A stretch of DNA of 64,000 nt. Source: Chitinophagaceae bacterium (GTDB taxonomy: Bacteria > Bacteroidota > Bacteroidia > Chitinophagales > Chitinophagaceae). Numbering within the stretch: position 1 is the stretch's first letter; every line of letters starts with the position of its first letter. Of this stretch, positions 1 to 8,717 are shown piece by piece. The notes below the pieces were generated by a model that did not search any database, had not been told where the DNA came from, and saw only the letters and a list, made by a program, of their open reading frames with translations. A program made the translations under genes and the position numbers. The DNA is taken from positions 37,143 through 101,142 of the forward strand of contig SEAC01000026.1 of the NCBI GenBank assembly GCA_004173235.1. Direction: 5' to 3'.

Positions 1-6
1 TTTCTC

Positions 7-1224
7 ATGGCTAAGAATAACCTCACAATCCTTTTCTGGCTCAATAAAGCCAAAGCAAATAAAAAGGGCGAAACACCTATCTATCTACGCATCAGCTACG
101 ACAACAAACGGAAAACTCTATCCACTGGCTTCTCAATTACCCCGGAACGGTGGGATAGCTCAAAGGGACAAGTAAAAGGCTCTAAAGACGAATCCAAGCA
201 AATCAATGCTTATATCACCCAAACCAGAGCTAAGCTTATGGAGCTATTCAATGAAATGCTCCGTCGAGGTGATATTCATTTCGACACTTTGATAGAAAGA
301 TTCTTTGGCCGGGATTCAAATAACAAGACCCTCCTTGAGCTTGTAGGCACTCATAATTGCGACTTCGAACGCCGGATAGGGATAGACTACACAGAGTCAA
401 CTTTTGAGAAATATGATATCCTTAGGCGCAAGTTAGAGGCATTTATACCCTTCAAATATCACCGGAAGGATATTCGGCTCGTTGACATCACTCACAGTTT
501 CATGGCTGATTTTGAGTTTTACCTTAAGGACCATGACAAGAATGAACACAACACAGCAGTAAAGTATCTGAAGAATTTGAAGAAAATAATCAACCTAGCA
601 TTGATAAATGGATGGCTTGAAGACAATCCCTTTAAAGGATATAAGTCCAATTACAAGGATGTTGACCGAGTGTATTTAACTCAGGCAGAGCTAGATTCGA
701 TTGAAGCAAAAGAGTTTCGTATTGGACGACTGAGGCTGGTTAAAGACCTATTTCTATTCCAATGCTATACAGGCTTAGCCTATAGCGATATGACAAACCT
801 CACCTTCGGAAATTTAGCCCCGGGCATAGATGGAGGAAAGTGGATTTTCACAAGACGCAGGAAAACTGATGTCAGGTCAGCCATCCCCTTACTACCGAAG
901 GCAGAATCCGTAATAAAGAAATATGAAAGTGCCAACTCGAGCTTTGACCAACGGCTATTTCCAACCTATAGCATTCAAAAGTTCAACTCCTATCTAAACG
1001 AGATAGCGGATTTATGCAATATTTCCAAAAGGCTAACCTCCCATGTAGGAAGAAGGACTTTTGCGACTACTATTGCTTTATCGAATGGGATAAGCCTCGA
1101 AACTATCAGTAAGATATTAGGGCATTCAACGACGAAAATAACAGCTCAATATGCTGTGGTAACCGATTATAAGGTTAGTCAAGAAATAGGTCAGCTAAAG
1201 AGTAAACTTTTAAAGAAAAGATAG
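7..1224 (+). CDS. int: Tyrosine recombinase / integrase (Bacteroidota type)
   Basis: A 405-residue site-specific recombinase, expected to integrate and excise the island. Domains in order are an N-terminal arm-binding domain (about 1-90), a SAM-like core-binding domain (about 105-210) and a tyrosine-recombinase catalytic domain (about 220-395). Visible catalytic residues are Lys286, His346 and Arg349 (HVGRR), His373 (LGHS) and the nucleophile Tyr382. The first catalytic arginine is absent: the motif reads TGLAYSD at 255-261, as is common in Bacteroidota integrases related to IntDOT. It is the first gene of the island and points away from the inferred intact tRNA-Asn, the normal arrangement for a tRNA-targeting integrase. 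The ATG at 7 gives a full-length protein. Confidence 0.95.
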   Translation: MAKNNLTILFWLNKAKANKKGETPIYLRISYDNKRKTLSTGFSITPERWDSSKGQVKGSKDESKQINAYITQTRAKLMELFNEMLRRGDIHFDTLIERFFGRDSNNKTLLELVGTHNCDFERRIGIDYTESTFEKYDILRRKLEAFIPFKYHRKDIRLVDITHSFMADFEFYLKDHDKNEHNTAVKYLKNLKKIINLALINGWLEDNPFKGYKSNYKDVDRVYLTQAELDSIEAKEFRIGRLRLVKDLFLFQCYTGLAYSDMTNLTFGNLAPGIDGGKWIFTRRRKTDVRSAIPLLPKAESVIKKYESANSSFDQRLFPTYSIQKFNSYLNEIADLCNISKRLTSHVGRRTFATTIALSNGISLETISKILGHSTTKITAQYAVVTDYKVSQEIGQLKSKLLKKR

Positions 1225-1265
1225 CAGCACTGGCCTCTCTTTCAATTTGTATTATTTTACTCGCC

Positions 1266-2021
1266 ATGAATATTTCTGTAAAGAGCTATAAGGAAGCCAT
1301 AAGAACACTTTCGCCAAAGCATCAGGAATTCTTGAAAGCGCTTTTCTATTCTCCGGATTCCACAGCTACAGGACGCGAATTGGCCGCTTCTTTAGGTTAC
1401 AATAGCTATCAAGCGGCTAACAGACATATTGGGGAAATCGGCAAAAGAATTGGAACTTTCCTTGACGTTGAATTTGAAACCTATTTTGACTATCGGAGCG
1501 GGGAAAGAGAGGCCTATTTTTACACGATAGGGCCATGGACAGATAAAGGATGGAAAATGTGGCCAGCTTTACGTAAGGCACTTGTAAGCCTTAAACTGGT
1601 CGCGGAAAATGGAAAACAAAATCAGATAAACGAACGTTTGACCACTGAAGTTTTACCTTTCGTTGAAGAAAAAGCATTGAAAGAGGGGAAAGCAACACTT
1701 GTTCCTGTAAACAAATACGAAAGGAACTATCTAGCCAGACGTATGTGCATTGAGATTCATGGCAGGAAATGCAAGGCTTGCGATTTCGATTTCGAACGCT
1801 TTTATGGCAAATCCGCTGAAGGCTTCATCCATGTACATCATGTTAGGCCTTTACACACAATTAAAAAGTCTTATGTCGTTGACCCGGAAAATGACCTAGT
1901 TCCATTATGCCCCAACTGTCATTCTGTTGTTCACTTGCAAGAACCGGCTTTATCAATAGAAGAATTGAAGAAAATGCTACAAAAACAAAAACGATTGTCC
2001 AACAGGACAACAGGCCGTTAA
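1266..2021 (+). CDS. HNH endonuclease, McrA-like
   Basis: A 251-residue protein with a C-terminal HNH/McrA-type nuclease domain. Zinc ligands C169-x2-C172 and C215-x2-C218 bracket the HVHH core at 189-192, followed by the DPxNDLVPLCPNCH pattern and His223. The N-terminal about 60 residues look helical with a possible helix-turn-helix, and may be a DNA-recognition part. HNH proteins of this build include modification-dependent (type IV) restriction enzymes, so a role in cutting modified foreign DNA is plausible but inferred. It lies 42 bp after the integrase on the same strand, within the island. It could instead be a nuclease used by the element itself. Confidence 0.75.
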   Translation: MNISVKSYKEAIRTLSPKHQEFLKALFYSPDSTATGRELAASLGYNSYQAANRHIGEIGKRIGTFLDVEFETYFDYRSGEREAYFYTIGPWTDKGWKMWPALRKALVSLKLVAENGKQNQINERLTTEVLPFVEEKALKEGKATLVPVNKYERNYLARRMCIEIHGRKCKACDFDFERFYGKSAEGFIHVHHVRPLHTIKKSYVVDPENDLVPLCPNCHSVVHLQEPALSIEELKKMLQKQKRLSNRTTGR

Positions 2022-2227
2022 TCGTCAGTGGAATTAAATGGCTTAGGCTTACTGAGTCTTAATTGAAGAAAAGCTGTTCCAAGCTACGAACCGCCCTTTA
2101 TAATGTAGTCGCATTTGACTATTGCACACACTCTTGCTTCGCTATTATCAATTTCAGCTCATTGAAGGGAACAGCTCCTTATTCGGAGCTTCTTGCTTAT
2201 CTTAACTGACCTGATATTGACTGTCCA

Positions 2228-3091
2228 GTGCATGATAATTACCAATATGGGTTGAAGGATGGCCAGCTAATCCATGTGAAAAACGTGGAACGTGGCTTGG
2301 CGTGTGGTTGTGAATGTCCTGCCTGCGGCAAGGAGTTCGTGTCGTTCAATAAGCCGGGACAGAAGGCAAAGGCTCATTTCAAACACAGGCCAAGACAGTC
2401 TTGCCGGTTTGCCTTTGAAACTATCCTACACTTGATGGCTAAGGAAATATTGGCCGAAACGAAAACCCTTTACATTCCTTTCCCGAAAATCCGTCATGTT
2501 GCACAGGCAGAAGCAATTTTACGCGGTGCCTTGATTCAGTTTGACTACGAATACAAGCCGGTTCAATTTGATGTTGTTGAAATGGAACGTTGGAAAGGGA
2601 AGTATAGACCGGATTTGAAATGCGTCCGCGGTGACAATACGCTATTTGTTGAAATCATAGTGTCACATCAATTAGATGAAGAAAAGATTTTTAAGGTAAA
2701 GGATGATAATGTGTCAATGATTGAAATTGACTTATCCAATGTTGGACGTGAAATCACAAGGGAAGAATTAGCCGAATTTCTTGCAAGTCCCAAAACACCT
2801 GTTCGTTGGGTCAATATGGCGAAAAACCCGCCAGAATATGATGAAGTTTTGAAACAACGGAAAGAATTACGGCAGTTCGTCAGTCAGAGTCAAAAGGTGT
2901 TATTGGCAACAACAAGCAACGAAGTCATCTTCGACTGCCCTATCAAAACACGATTAGACAGACCGTTTGTTTATTCTGACCGTTGCCCCGCTTGCCGATA
3001 TTGTGCTGGCATTGTTCGTAACCAATACGAAACAAAAGTTTGGTGCATTGGCGACAATGCTTGGGAATACAATAAGCTACTCGGCCTTTAA
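2228..3091 (+). CDS. CoiA-like nuclease family protein
   Basis: A 287-residue protein resembling the competence-protein CoiA family. An N-terminal Cys cluster (CPACGKEF near residue 31) and a HFKH motif (near 51) suggest a zinc-binding region. A nuclease-like core follows with YRPDLK near residue 130 and FVEIIVSH near 145, the PD-(D/E)xK-type arrangement of CoiA relatives. A second CxxC motif (CPACRYC) lies near the C-terminus. Such proteins occur on mobile elements and are thought to act on DNA during uptake or recombination; the substrate here is unknown. It stands alone, about 200 bp from its neighbours on either side, with no obvious operon partner. Confidence 0.6.
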   Translation: MHDNYQYGLKDGQLIHVKNVERGLACGCECPACGKEFVSFNKPGQKAKAHFKHRPRQSCRFAFETILHLMAKEILAETKTLYIPFPKIRHVAQAEAILRGALIQFDYEYKPVQFDVVEMERWKGKYRPDLKCVRGDNTLFVEIIVSHQLDEEKIFKVKDDNVSMIEIDLSNVGREITREELAEFLASPKTPVRWVNMAKNPPEYDEVLKQRKELRQFVSQSQKVLLATTSNEVIFDCPIKTRLDRPFVYSDRCPACRYCAGIVRNQYETKVWCIGDNAWEYNKLLGL

Positions 3092-3313
3092 TCTGCTTGT
3101 TAAATTATTTTTTACTCGTCCAGTGGAAACCCCGGTCGTATTTGAATAGAGGGGCAAGGCATATAACAGAGTTTTGCTGCCCAACATGAAGATTTCGTGG
3201 TTTCTGACGGGAAGTATCGAGGGTAGCATTTCAAGCCGCATGGGTCAGGACTGGGCTAATATAGAATTATTTTAAGGCTTGCTACAGGCACCTATCTTTC
3301 TATTCGCATCCTG

Positions 3314-3838
3314 CTACTTACCGCTTTTGGCACTTACTGACTGTCCATCACTATTGGCATCAACTCCAGTAGCAAGTAACCCCTGCAGGTCTTTTTCGAA
3401 CATTGCCCTTTCTTCTATCATTTTCTTAATCATGGCCAATCTAGCCTTCTTAGAACATTTCGCAGCATATTTGGGATTGATTAAATAATATCCTTTTTGC
3501 TGCTCATGACGCAGTATCAAGTTTAACTTCTTTAACCGGAGAACGTACTTATTTACCGACTCTATACTTAGAGTTACCTTCTTACTGGTTATCTGCCTGA
3601 TTCTACCAATGAACAATTCCTTCAGCTTGTTATCTATTATAACGGAATTCGTATCAGCTCTCATTTCTTCACACAGAAAGTCAAAAAATGACCGAGCTGG
3701 CGGAGGCAACTGAATTAAAAGGTGCTGGCAATTGAAATACAGGCTAAAGCATCGGCTGGCAATTAGCATAGAACTAGGAGCCCCAAGCTTAGAAACGGCC
3801 TTTCCACTTAGCGTAATTACCTCATATCCCTCTTTCAT
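3314..3838 (-). CDS. Winged-helix RepL-like protein
   Basis: A 174-residue protein with a central winged-helix region (about 45-125). The pattern of a predicted recognition helix followed by LNLILRHEQQKGYYLINPKY resembles the RepL group of replication-maintenance proteins, where a beta-hairpin wing ends in a conserved Y-x-INP. The C-terminal tail is rich in Lys and Glu. It is divergently oriented to the protein at 4006-4608, which ends its own winged helix with a similar KQKGLYMINP, so the two are probably distant paralogues. A role in replication or copy control of an excised form, or as a transcription factor, is inference only. Confidence 0.5.
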   Translation of the reverse strand: MKEGYEVITLSGKAVSKLGAPSSMLIASRCFSLYFNCQHLLIQLPPPARSFFDFLCEEMRADTNSVIIDNKLKELFIGRIRQITSKKVTLSIESVNKYVLRLKKLNLILRHEQQKGYYLINPKYAAKCSKKARLAMIKKMIEERAMFEKDLQGLLATGVDANSDGQSVSAKSGK

Positions 3839-4005
3839 ATTACCACAAAGATACTATTCTCGATATACTTATCTTCGTCTACAAAGCCTGATTTTATTGA
3901 AAAAAGGCCCATTTTGAAAAATATTGAAGGCTTGGTCTGGAAGGCGTCTGTACTTGCCTGTTTAAAAACAATCAAATCATCCAAACAAAACAAAAGCTGA
4001 ATGGT

Positions 4006-4608
4006 ATGAACAAGCGAAACATAATTGAAGAAACTACAGATTCGAGTTGGAGCGCCCATCAAAAACTACTTAAGAACTTTACTTTTAATAACAACCTGCC
4101 CCGATTCTACAAATCCATCCGCGTCCGGAGAGTAGTATCGGCCAGAAAGTCTGAAGGAGTTGTTTTACCAGAACACAACCAAGAAACTGTAAGTAAAACA
4201 GGGATTGTCTTTTATCCAGAGGCTTTGGAGTATCTGTTTTTCTTGGAAGGCATTCCTAAAAAGCTTTTTCTCTTCTTGACTTTTTACTACGCGTCACCAA
4301 AAACGAATCTCTTCCGTTATAACGCCCATACTGTTACCGACTTTAACGCTTTTTGTTCAGATATGAACTCAAATATTCCTTCCCCCCATACGACTAAGCA
4401 AGCTTTGGAAACCTTGAAAGGCAGAAATATATTACTTAATAAACAGAAGGGCTTATATATGATAAACCCCCTTATAGCGGCATCACCTCTTCTTAGAAGA
4501 GACTTAATCGGAGAGTATTCTAATCTGCTTTTGAAGAAAAAAAGGGACATTATTAATGACTTCTATCCCATCAATGGAACAAACAAGTCAAATGACATAG
4601 AATTATAA
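4006..4608 (+). CDS. Winged-helix RepL-like protein, second copy
   Basis: A 200-residue basic protein. Residues about 80-160 form a winged-helix-like segment (predicted helix LFLFLTFYYA, a later recognition helix, and a wing ending KQKGLYMINPL). The same ending in the divergent gene at 3314-3838 suggests shared descent, though overall similarity is low. The first about 60 residues look disordered. No enzymatic motif is visible. The pair may control maintenance or expression of the island; the evidence is limited to fold-like pattern and context. The ATG at 4006 is preceded by an A-rich stretch and no Shine-Dalgarno, normal for Bacteroidota. Confidence 0.5.
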   Translation: MNKRNIIEETTDSSWSAHQKLLKNFTFNNNLPRFYKSIRVRRVVSARKSEGVVLPEHNQETVSKTGIVFYPEALEYLFFLEGIPKKLFLFLTFYYASPKTNLFRYNAHTVTDFNAFCSDMNSNIPSPHTTKQALETLKGRNILLNKQKGLYMINPLIAASPLLRRDLIGEYSNLLLKKKRDIINDFYPINGTNKSNDIEL

Positions 4609-4706
4609 ACGTTAATGAAGCACAAATATTAAGGAAGAGTTCAAATCTATCTTTCTAATAATCAGTTATTTATGAACACATCTGTCATGTTTATTACACA
4701 AAATAC

Positions 4707-4736
4707 TTGACAGATATCCCAAGAGAACTATATTTG
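4707..4736 (+). promoter_or_regulatory. Bacteroidota-type promoter for abiEi-abiEii
   Basis: TTG at 4707-4709 is followed after 19 bases by TATATTTG at 4729-4736, matching the Bacteroidota sigma-70 consensus (TTTG, 19-base spacer, TAnnTTTG). Transcription would start close to the AbiEi ATG at 4752, giving a very short leader. Confidence 0.65.
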
Positions 4737-4751
4737 CAATAAGAAATAGCT

Positions 4752-5483
4752 ATGGATGCAAAAGTGTCATATCGAGTTAAGAGAAGCCTTTCTAGCATTC
4801 CTGATGGGGAAGTGTTCAATTATCGGCGATTCGCCAGTCAAATTGAAAGTGAACAGGCTATTGTCCAAGCGTTAAGTCGTTTGTCTAAAAAGGGAGAAAT
4901 AGTACGTTTAGGTAAAGGACAGTATTATAAACCCCGTAAGACAAGGTTTGGTACACTTAGACCCTCTGAGTCTGAAATTGTAAACACTTTCACGAGGAAG
5001 GGGGATTCTCAAGTTGGATATTTGACTGGACTGGCTTTATATAACCAGCTTGGTCTTACAACTCAGGTATCAAATACGCTTGTTATTGCTAGAACTTCTA
5101 GATTACCAGAGAAAGAAGTAAATGGCTATAAAATCAAGTTTGTCACTCGCCCAATCAAGTTTACGGAACAAGACATTCCTCTATTGCAGTTACTAGATGC
5201 AATTAGAGATATTAGAGACATACCAGACACTACAGTCGACCAGTCTATTGTTGTGCTTGTTGCAAGACTAATAAGTCTGTCCTCTGACAAACTAAAGAGG
5301 CTTATTAAGCTTGCTTTGGAATACAACCCGGCTACAAAAGCATTGACGGGAGCCATACTGGAGTATTATTTTGATACAGTAGATGTTACTGTTTTGGCTA
5401 AATCTCTCAATCCCTTGTCAAAATACAAGATTGGGGTGGCATCGTCTGTATTGCCTAATGCTTCAAACTGGAATGTAGAATGA
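4752..5483 (+). CDS. AbiEi-type antitoxin / transcriptional regulator (DUF6088-like)
   Basis: A 243-residue protein with the layout of AbiEi antitoxins: an N-terminal winged helix (about 1-65, including the segment LSRLSKKGEIVRLGKGQYYK that is typical of this family) and a larger C-terminal domain. In type IV abortive-infection toxin-antitoxin systems AbiEi represses its own promoter through the N-terminal domain and counteracts the nucleotidyltransferase toxin through the rest. It overlaps the toxin gene by 4 bp (stop and start interlocked), so the two are translationally coupled. A good promoter ends 16 bp upstream. The assignment is strong because of the neighbour. Confidence 0.85.
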   Translation: MDAKVSYRVKRSLSSIPDGEVFNYRRFASQIESEQAIVQALSRLSKKGEIVRLGKGQYYKPRKTRFGTLRPSESEIVNTFTRKGDSQVGYLTGLALYNQLGLTTQVSNTLVIARTSRLPEKEVNGYKIKFVTRPIKFTEQDIPLLQLLDAIRDIRDIPDTTVDQSIVVLVARLISLSSDKLKRLIKLALEYNPATKALTGAILEYYFDTVDVTVLAKSLNPLSKYKIGVASSVLPNASNWNVE

Positions 5484-6514
5484 AATTACATGAGTCATCC
5501 CAAGACTTCAAAGACGCAATAGAAGCAACAGCTCAGGCTTTGAAACTTCGCCCAGTCTTCGTCGAGAAGGACTATTGGGTGACTTATGTACTTAAAAACC
5601 TCTCCAAGTCTCAGTTTGCCAATCAAGTTGTCTTCAAAGGTGGCACATCCCTTTCGAAGGCTTATGGCTGTATTAAAAGGTTTTCCGAAGATATTGACTT
5701 AGCAATTTTGAATCCTGCTGATTACAGTGGAGGGCAGGTTAAAGGACTATTGAAAACAATCACACAGAATATTGCTGGTAACCTAACTGAAATTTCTAAC
5801 CATGCGGCCACAAAGAAGTTCGGAAAAATAAGGGCGACAGTTTATAGCTATCCTAAAGTAATTAAAGATGCTAACTATGGAGTAGTAAGTGACAATATAC
5901 AGATTGAGATAAATAGCATGGCTAATCCAGTGCCTTATGTTGTAAGGCCTATTCGGTGCTATATAGCTCAATATCTTGAGTCGGCTGGCCTTCTCAAAGA
6001 AATCACAGATTACGAGCTAGAGCAATTTGATTTACAAGTCTTATCCCTGCAAAGGACCTATTTCGAAAAAGTATTATCAGTCAATCGTCTGTCTTATGAC
6101 CTAGAGGATGGACTTGTTAAGAAGGTTCGCCACTTTTACGATATTCATCAGCTTCATCATCATCCAGAGCTCGCAGGAAATATCTTGACTCAAGGGTCTT
6201 TTCCCATTTTAAATGATGCAAGGACCGATGATGAAGAAAATCGCACTATGGATGGAGCATGGAAAGGCCAGCTCTTAGGTCAGTCACCTCTATTTACTGA
6301 TATCGAAGCAACGTGGCAAAAGGTTAATAAAGAATATAGAACAGGCTTACAGGACCTTCTTTGGGAGGACGAGGCCCCTTCACCTGAAGCAATCCAAACT
6401 ACCTTAGGCGAGATTAAGGTATTTGTAGAAGACTTTGACAAACACCACCCTCCGCAAGTCAAAACTGAGGCTCAAAAAGACGAGCAGCCAACAGAGGATA
6501 AAGTTGAAGAATAG
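5480..6514 (+). CDS. AbiEii/AbiGii-type nucleotidyltransferase toxin
   Basis: A 344-residue DNA-polymerase-beta-fold nucleotidyltransferase. The catalytic signature is clear: FKGGTSLSKAY (52-62) followed by FSEDIDLAI with the paired acidic residues Asp71 and Asp73. The EKDYWV segment near residue 29 is also typical of the AbiEii family. Family members block growth by transferring nucleotides, for some members to tRNA, and give abortive infection. It is coupled to the AbiEi gene upstream by a 4-bp overlap. The last about 25 residues are charged and probably disordered. No lesion is seen, so the system looks intact. Confidence 0.88.
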   Translation: MKLHESSQDFKDAIEATAQALKLRPVFVEKDYWVTYVLKNLSKSQFANQVVFKGGTSLSKAYGCIKRFSEDIDLAILNPADYSGGQVKGLLKTITQNIAGNLTEISNHAATKKFGKIRATVYSYPKVIKDANYGVVSDNIQIEINSMANPVPYVVRPIRCYIAQYLESAGLLKEITDYELEQFDLQVLSLQRTYFEKVLSVNRLSYDLEDGLVKKVRHFYDIHQLHHHPELAGNILTQGSFPILNDARTDDEENRTMDGAWKGQLLGQSPLFTDIEATWQKVNKEYRTGLQDLLWEDEAPSPEAIQTTLGEIKVFVEDFDKHHPPQVKTEAQKDEQPTEDKVEE

Positions 6515-6591
6515 CAAGATTACTCTTCTCCCTATTCAATCAGGGCAAGCCTCTTTACGCCCTGTTGAGGCAGCTGGACGCTTATCTCTAT

Positions 6592-7137
6592 TTAGGCAGC
6601 AAGCTTATACTCTAGACAGGTGGGATTCTTCCTAATATTTCGATTCAGATAGTTTCTTAGCGTATTATACTTCAACTGGCTGAAAAGCGCCGCTTCCTTA
6701 GCATTTCTAAACTCTTTTCCAGAACAGTTATCAATAACAGCCTTTCCTTTCTTTGCGATAAGGCCATTAGCATAAGCATGAATCATATTTTGAGAATGTG
6801 TTACCCATTCTAGATTTTCGAGCTCGTTGTCGAGCTTCTTACCATTCTTATGATTTACTTCAGGCAGAGAGTACTGATTAGGTATAAAGACCTTTGCCAA
6901 AATAACATGCACAAATAGAGTCTTACAATGACCTCCCCTACATAATGTTACAGTCCGATATCCGAAGTTGTTGATTCGAGACTGTATGTATTGCTGCTTA
7001 TAGTGACGTCTATGACTTCTGATGGATACAAACCTTGACACACTTCTAATTGTACCAAGGCGGTTAATTTTATAATACCCTTCGAAATCAGGGATGGGAT
7101 ACCATTTTATTAGCGATTTTTTTCTCATATAAGACAT
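6592..7137 (-). CDS. Free-standing HNH homing-type endonuclease (NUMOD4-HNH)
   Basis: A protein of about 181 residues with a NUMOD4 motif near the start (WYPIPDFEGYYKINRLG), an HNH_3-type core (VNHKNGKKLDNELENLEWVT, in which the HNH histidine and asparagines are visible) and a C-terminal NUMOD1-like helix-turn-helix segment (FRNAKEAALFSQLKYNTLRN). This is the build of phage and plasmid free-standing homing endonucleases, which cut a specific site and spread by repair. The ATG at 7137 is preferred; another at 7128 is equally possible. It lies opposite to its neighbours between abiEii and a long gene-poor stretch, with no host gene visibly interrupted. Confidence 0.8.
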   Translation of the reverse strand: MSYMRKKSLIKWYPIPDFEGYYKINRLGTIRSVSRFVSIRSHRRHYKQQYIQSRINNFGYRTVTLCRGGHCKTLFVHVILAKVFIPNQYSLPEVNHKNGKKLDNELENLEWVTHSQNMIHAYANGLIAKKGKAVIDNCSGKEFRNAKEAALFSQLKYNTLRNYLNRNIRKNPTCLEYKLAA

Positions 7138-7179
7138 TGATTGGAGAATATTTACAAAGACACAAATGGCCTGTCCCAA

Positions 7180-7863
7180 TTGACGTACTGAATTGCACCA
7201 GAACGCTTATTCGATTACAGATTAACAGGGGAGTATACGCCTTGATGACCTCTTTAGGAAATGCAACTTTACATGGTTGTGTACAAGCCTACTGTCTGGT
7301 AAACGATAAGGCTTCACCATCAAGCTTAGCACCCATGGCCTAGTGTCAAGTAAAAGATTATTAAATAGTCTTGGGATTGAGTCTATTTAGACCGGACAGA
7401 CCGCTTCTACATTAGTATATGGATTGAGCGTCCGCACAACTCGCCAGCTTCTATTACTATAATATACGAAATATTTTGACACGAATAGCCGTACAAGACG
7501 GCTTTAAGGATATAATAACTAGTATAACTTATCTGGAGTAGCGTGCCTGTCTCTGGAGAACAGATAGGGTTTACCCCCCGTATAGCCACCAAGCAACCTT
7601 GGCATCCCCCCCTATAAATATTTCCAAGAATTGAAGCGTCTGGAAAGATGTAGCACTTCCCCTATTCACCTATATGATGATTAATCTAAGAGGTTAAAAA
7701 TGAAGGGTCTGCCATGTCGAATATATTACTAAACTAAATCATTTATCAGAAATATGACTAAAAACAGAAGTCCGTAGAACCCAAAAAGAACGGACCGTAG
7801 CAGCAACTACAGCCCGTTTTGCATTAGGAATGATTCAATAACAAATCACTCAAAATCTGAAGT
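7180..7863. other. Gene-poor stretch of about 680 bp
   Basis: No convincing gene is seen on either strand. A short hairpin, AGCCGT-ACAAG-ACGGCT, lies at 7486-7502 without a T-run. The 3' end (about 7780-7860) is the leader of the ATPase gene. It could hold an element-specific regulatory or transfer site, but nothing recognisable supports that. Confidence 0.4.
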
Positions 7864-8712
7864 ATGAAATTACAAATTGCCCAACGAAAACAGGCAAAAA
7901 TTAAGATGGCCATGCAGGGCCCCAGCGGTGCTGGAAAGACAATGAGCGCTTTGCTCTTGGCCTACGGCCTTACGGGAGACTATGGCAAGGTAGCTGTAAT
8001 TGACACGGAGAACTACAGTGCCTCACTCTATGCGCACTTGGGTGGCTTCTCGGTGCTAAACCTGACGGCACCTTATGAACCGGAAACATATATCAAAGCA
8101 ATTCAGCTTTGCGTGGATGCTGGAATGGAGTGCATCATCATTGACTCCATTTCCCACGAATGGGAAGGGTCTGGCGGAATCTTAGACATTCATTCGAAGA
8201 TGATAGGAAACAGCTTCACTAATTGGGGCAAGCTTACGCCCCGCCATAATCAGTTTGTTCAATACCTATTACAAGCGCCGGTACATATAATAGCGACTAT
8301 TCGGTCAAAGCAAGAATATGTATTGGCTGAAAAGAACGGCCGAAACGTCCCCGAAAAAGTAGGAATGAAAGGGATAACACGAGATGGATTAGATTATGAA
8401 TTCACCCTTGTTTTCGATTTGGACATTAAGCACTTCGCAGTGGCAACCAAGGACCGGACTGGTCTCTACATGGACAAACCGGAACAGAAGCTCAGCCCAG
8501 ATGTCGGAAAGCAAATTTACCGCTGGTGTTTAGAAGGAGTTCCAGCAGATAATCTCGCCAGTCGAATTAGTGATTGCAAAAGCCTAAGAGAGCTATTAGT
8601 GCTCTATGACCTCTATCCGCAGGAAAGAGAACAGCACAAGACCTTATTCACTGAAAAAAAGGTAGAACTCCAAGAATCACAGCAACAAAATCATCTCGAA
8701 TCTCAAAATTAA
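7864..8712 (+). CDS. RecA-like P-loop ATPase of phage/mobile-element type
   Basis: A 282-residue AAA/RecA-fold ATPase. Walker A is GPSGAGKT at 19-26, and the Walker B strand is ECIIIDSISHEWEG near residue 90-103. The beta strand VHIIATIRSKQEY and the GLDYEFTLVFDLD segment match small P-loop ATPases found on phages and mobile elements, some of which (Sak4-like) support single-strand annealing and recombination. It is followed after 5 bp by a DUF3871 gene, so the two form an operon that a terminator at 9828-9853 closes. A role in replication or recombination of the element is inferred from family and context. Confidence 0.75.
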   Translation: MKLQIAQRKQAKIKMAMQGPSGAGKTMSALLLAYGLTGDYGKVAVIDTENYSASLYAHLGGFSVLNLTAPYEPETYIKAIQLCVDAGMECIIIDSISHEWEGSGGILDIHSKMIGNSFTNWGKLTPRHNQFVQYLLQAPVHIIATIRSKQEYVLAEKNGRNVPEKVGMKGITRDGLDYEFTLVFDLDIKHFAVATKDRTGLYMDKPEQKLSPDVGKQIYRWCLEGVPADNLASRISDCKSLRELLVLYDLYPQEREQHKTLFTEKKVELQESQQQNHLESQN

Positions 8713-8717
8713 AAATC

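Noticed and set aside
7180..7863. Origin of transfer in the gene-poor stretch
   Set aside because: No relaxase gene and no recognisable nic-type repeats. A single short hairpin is not enough.
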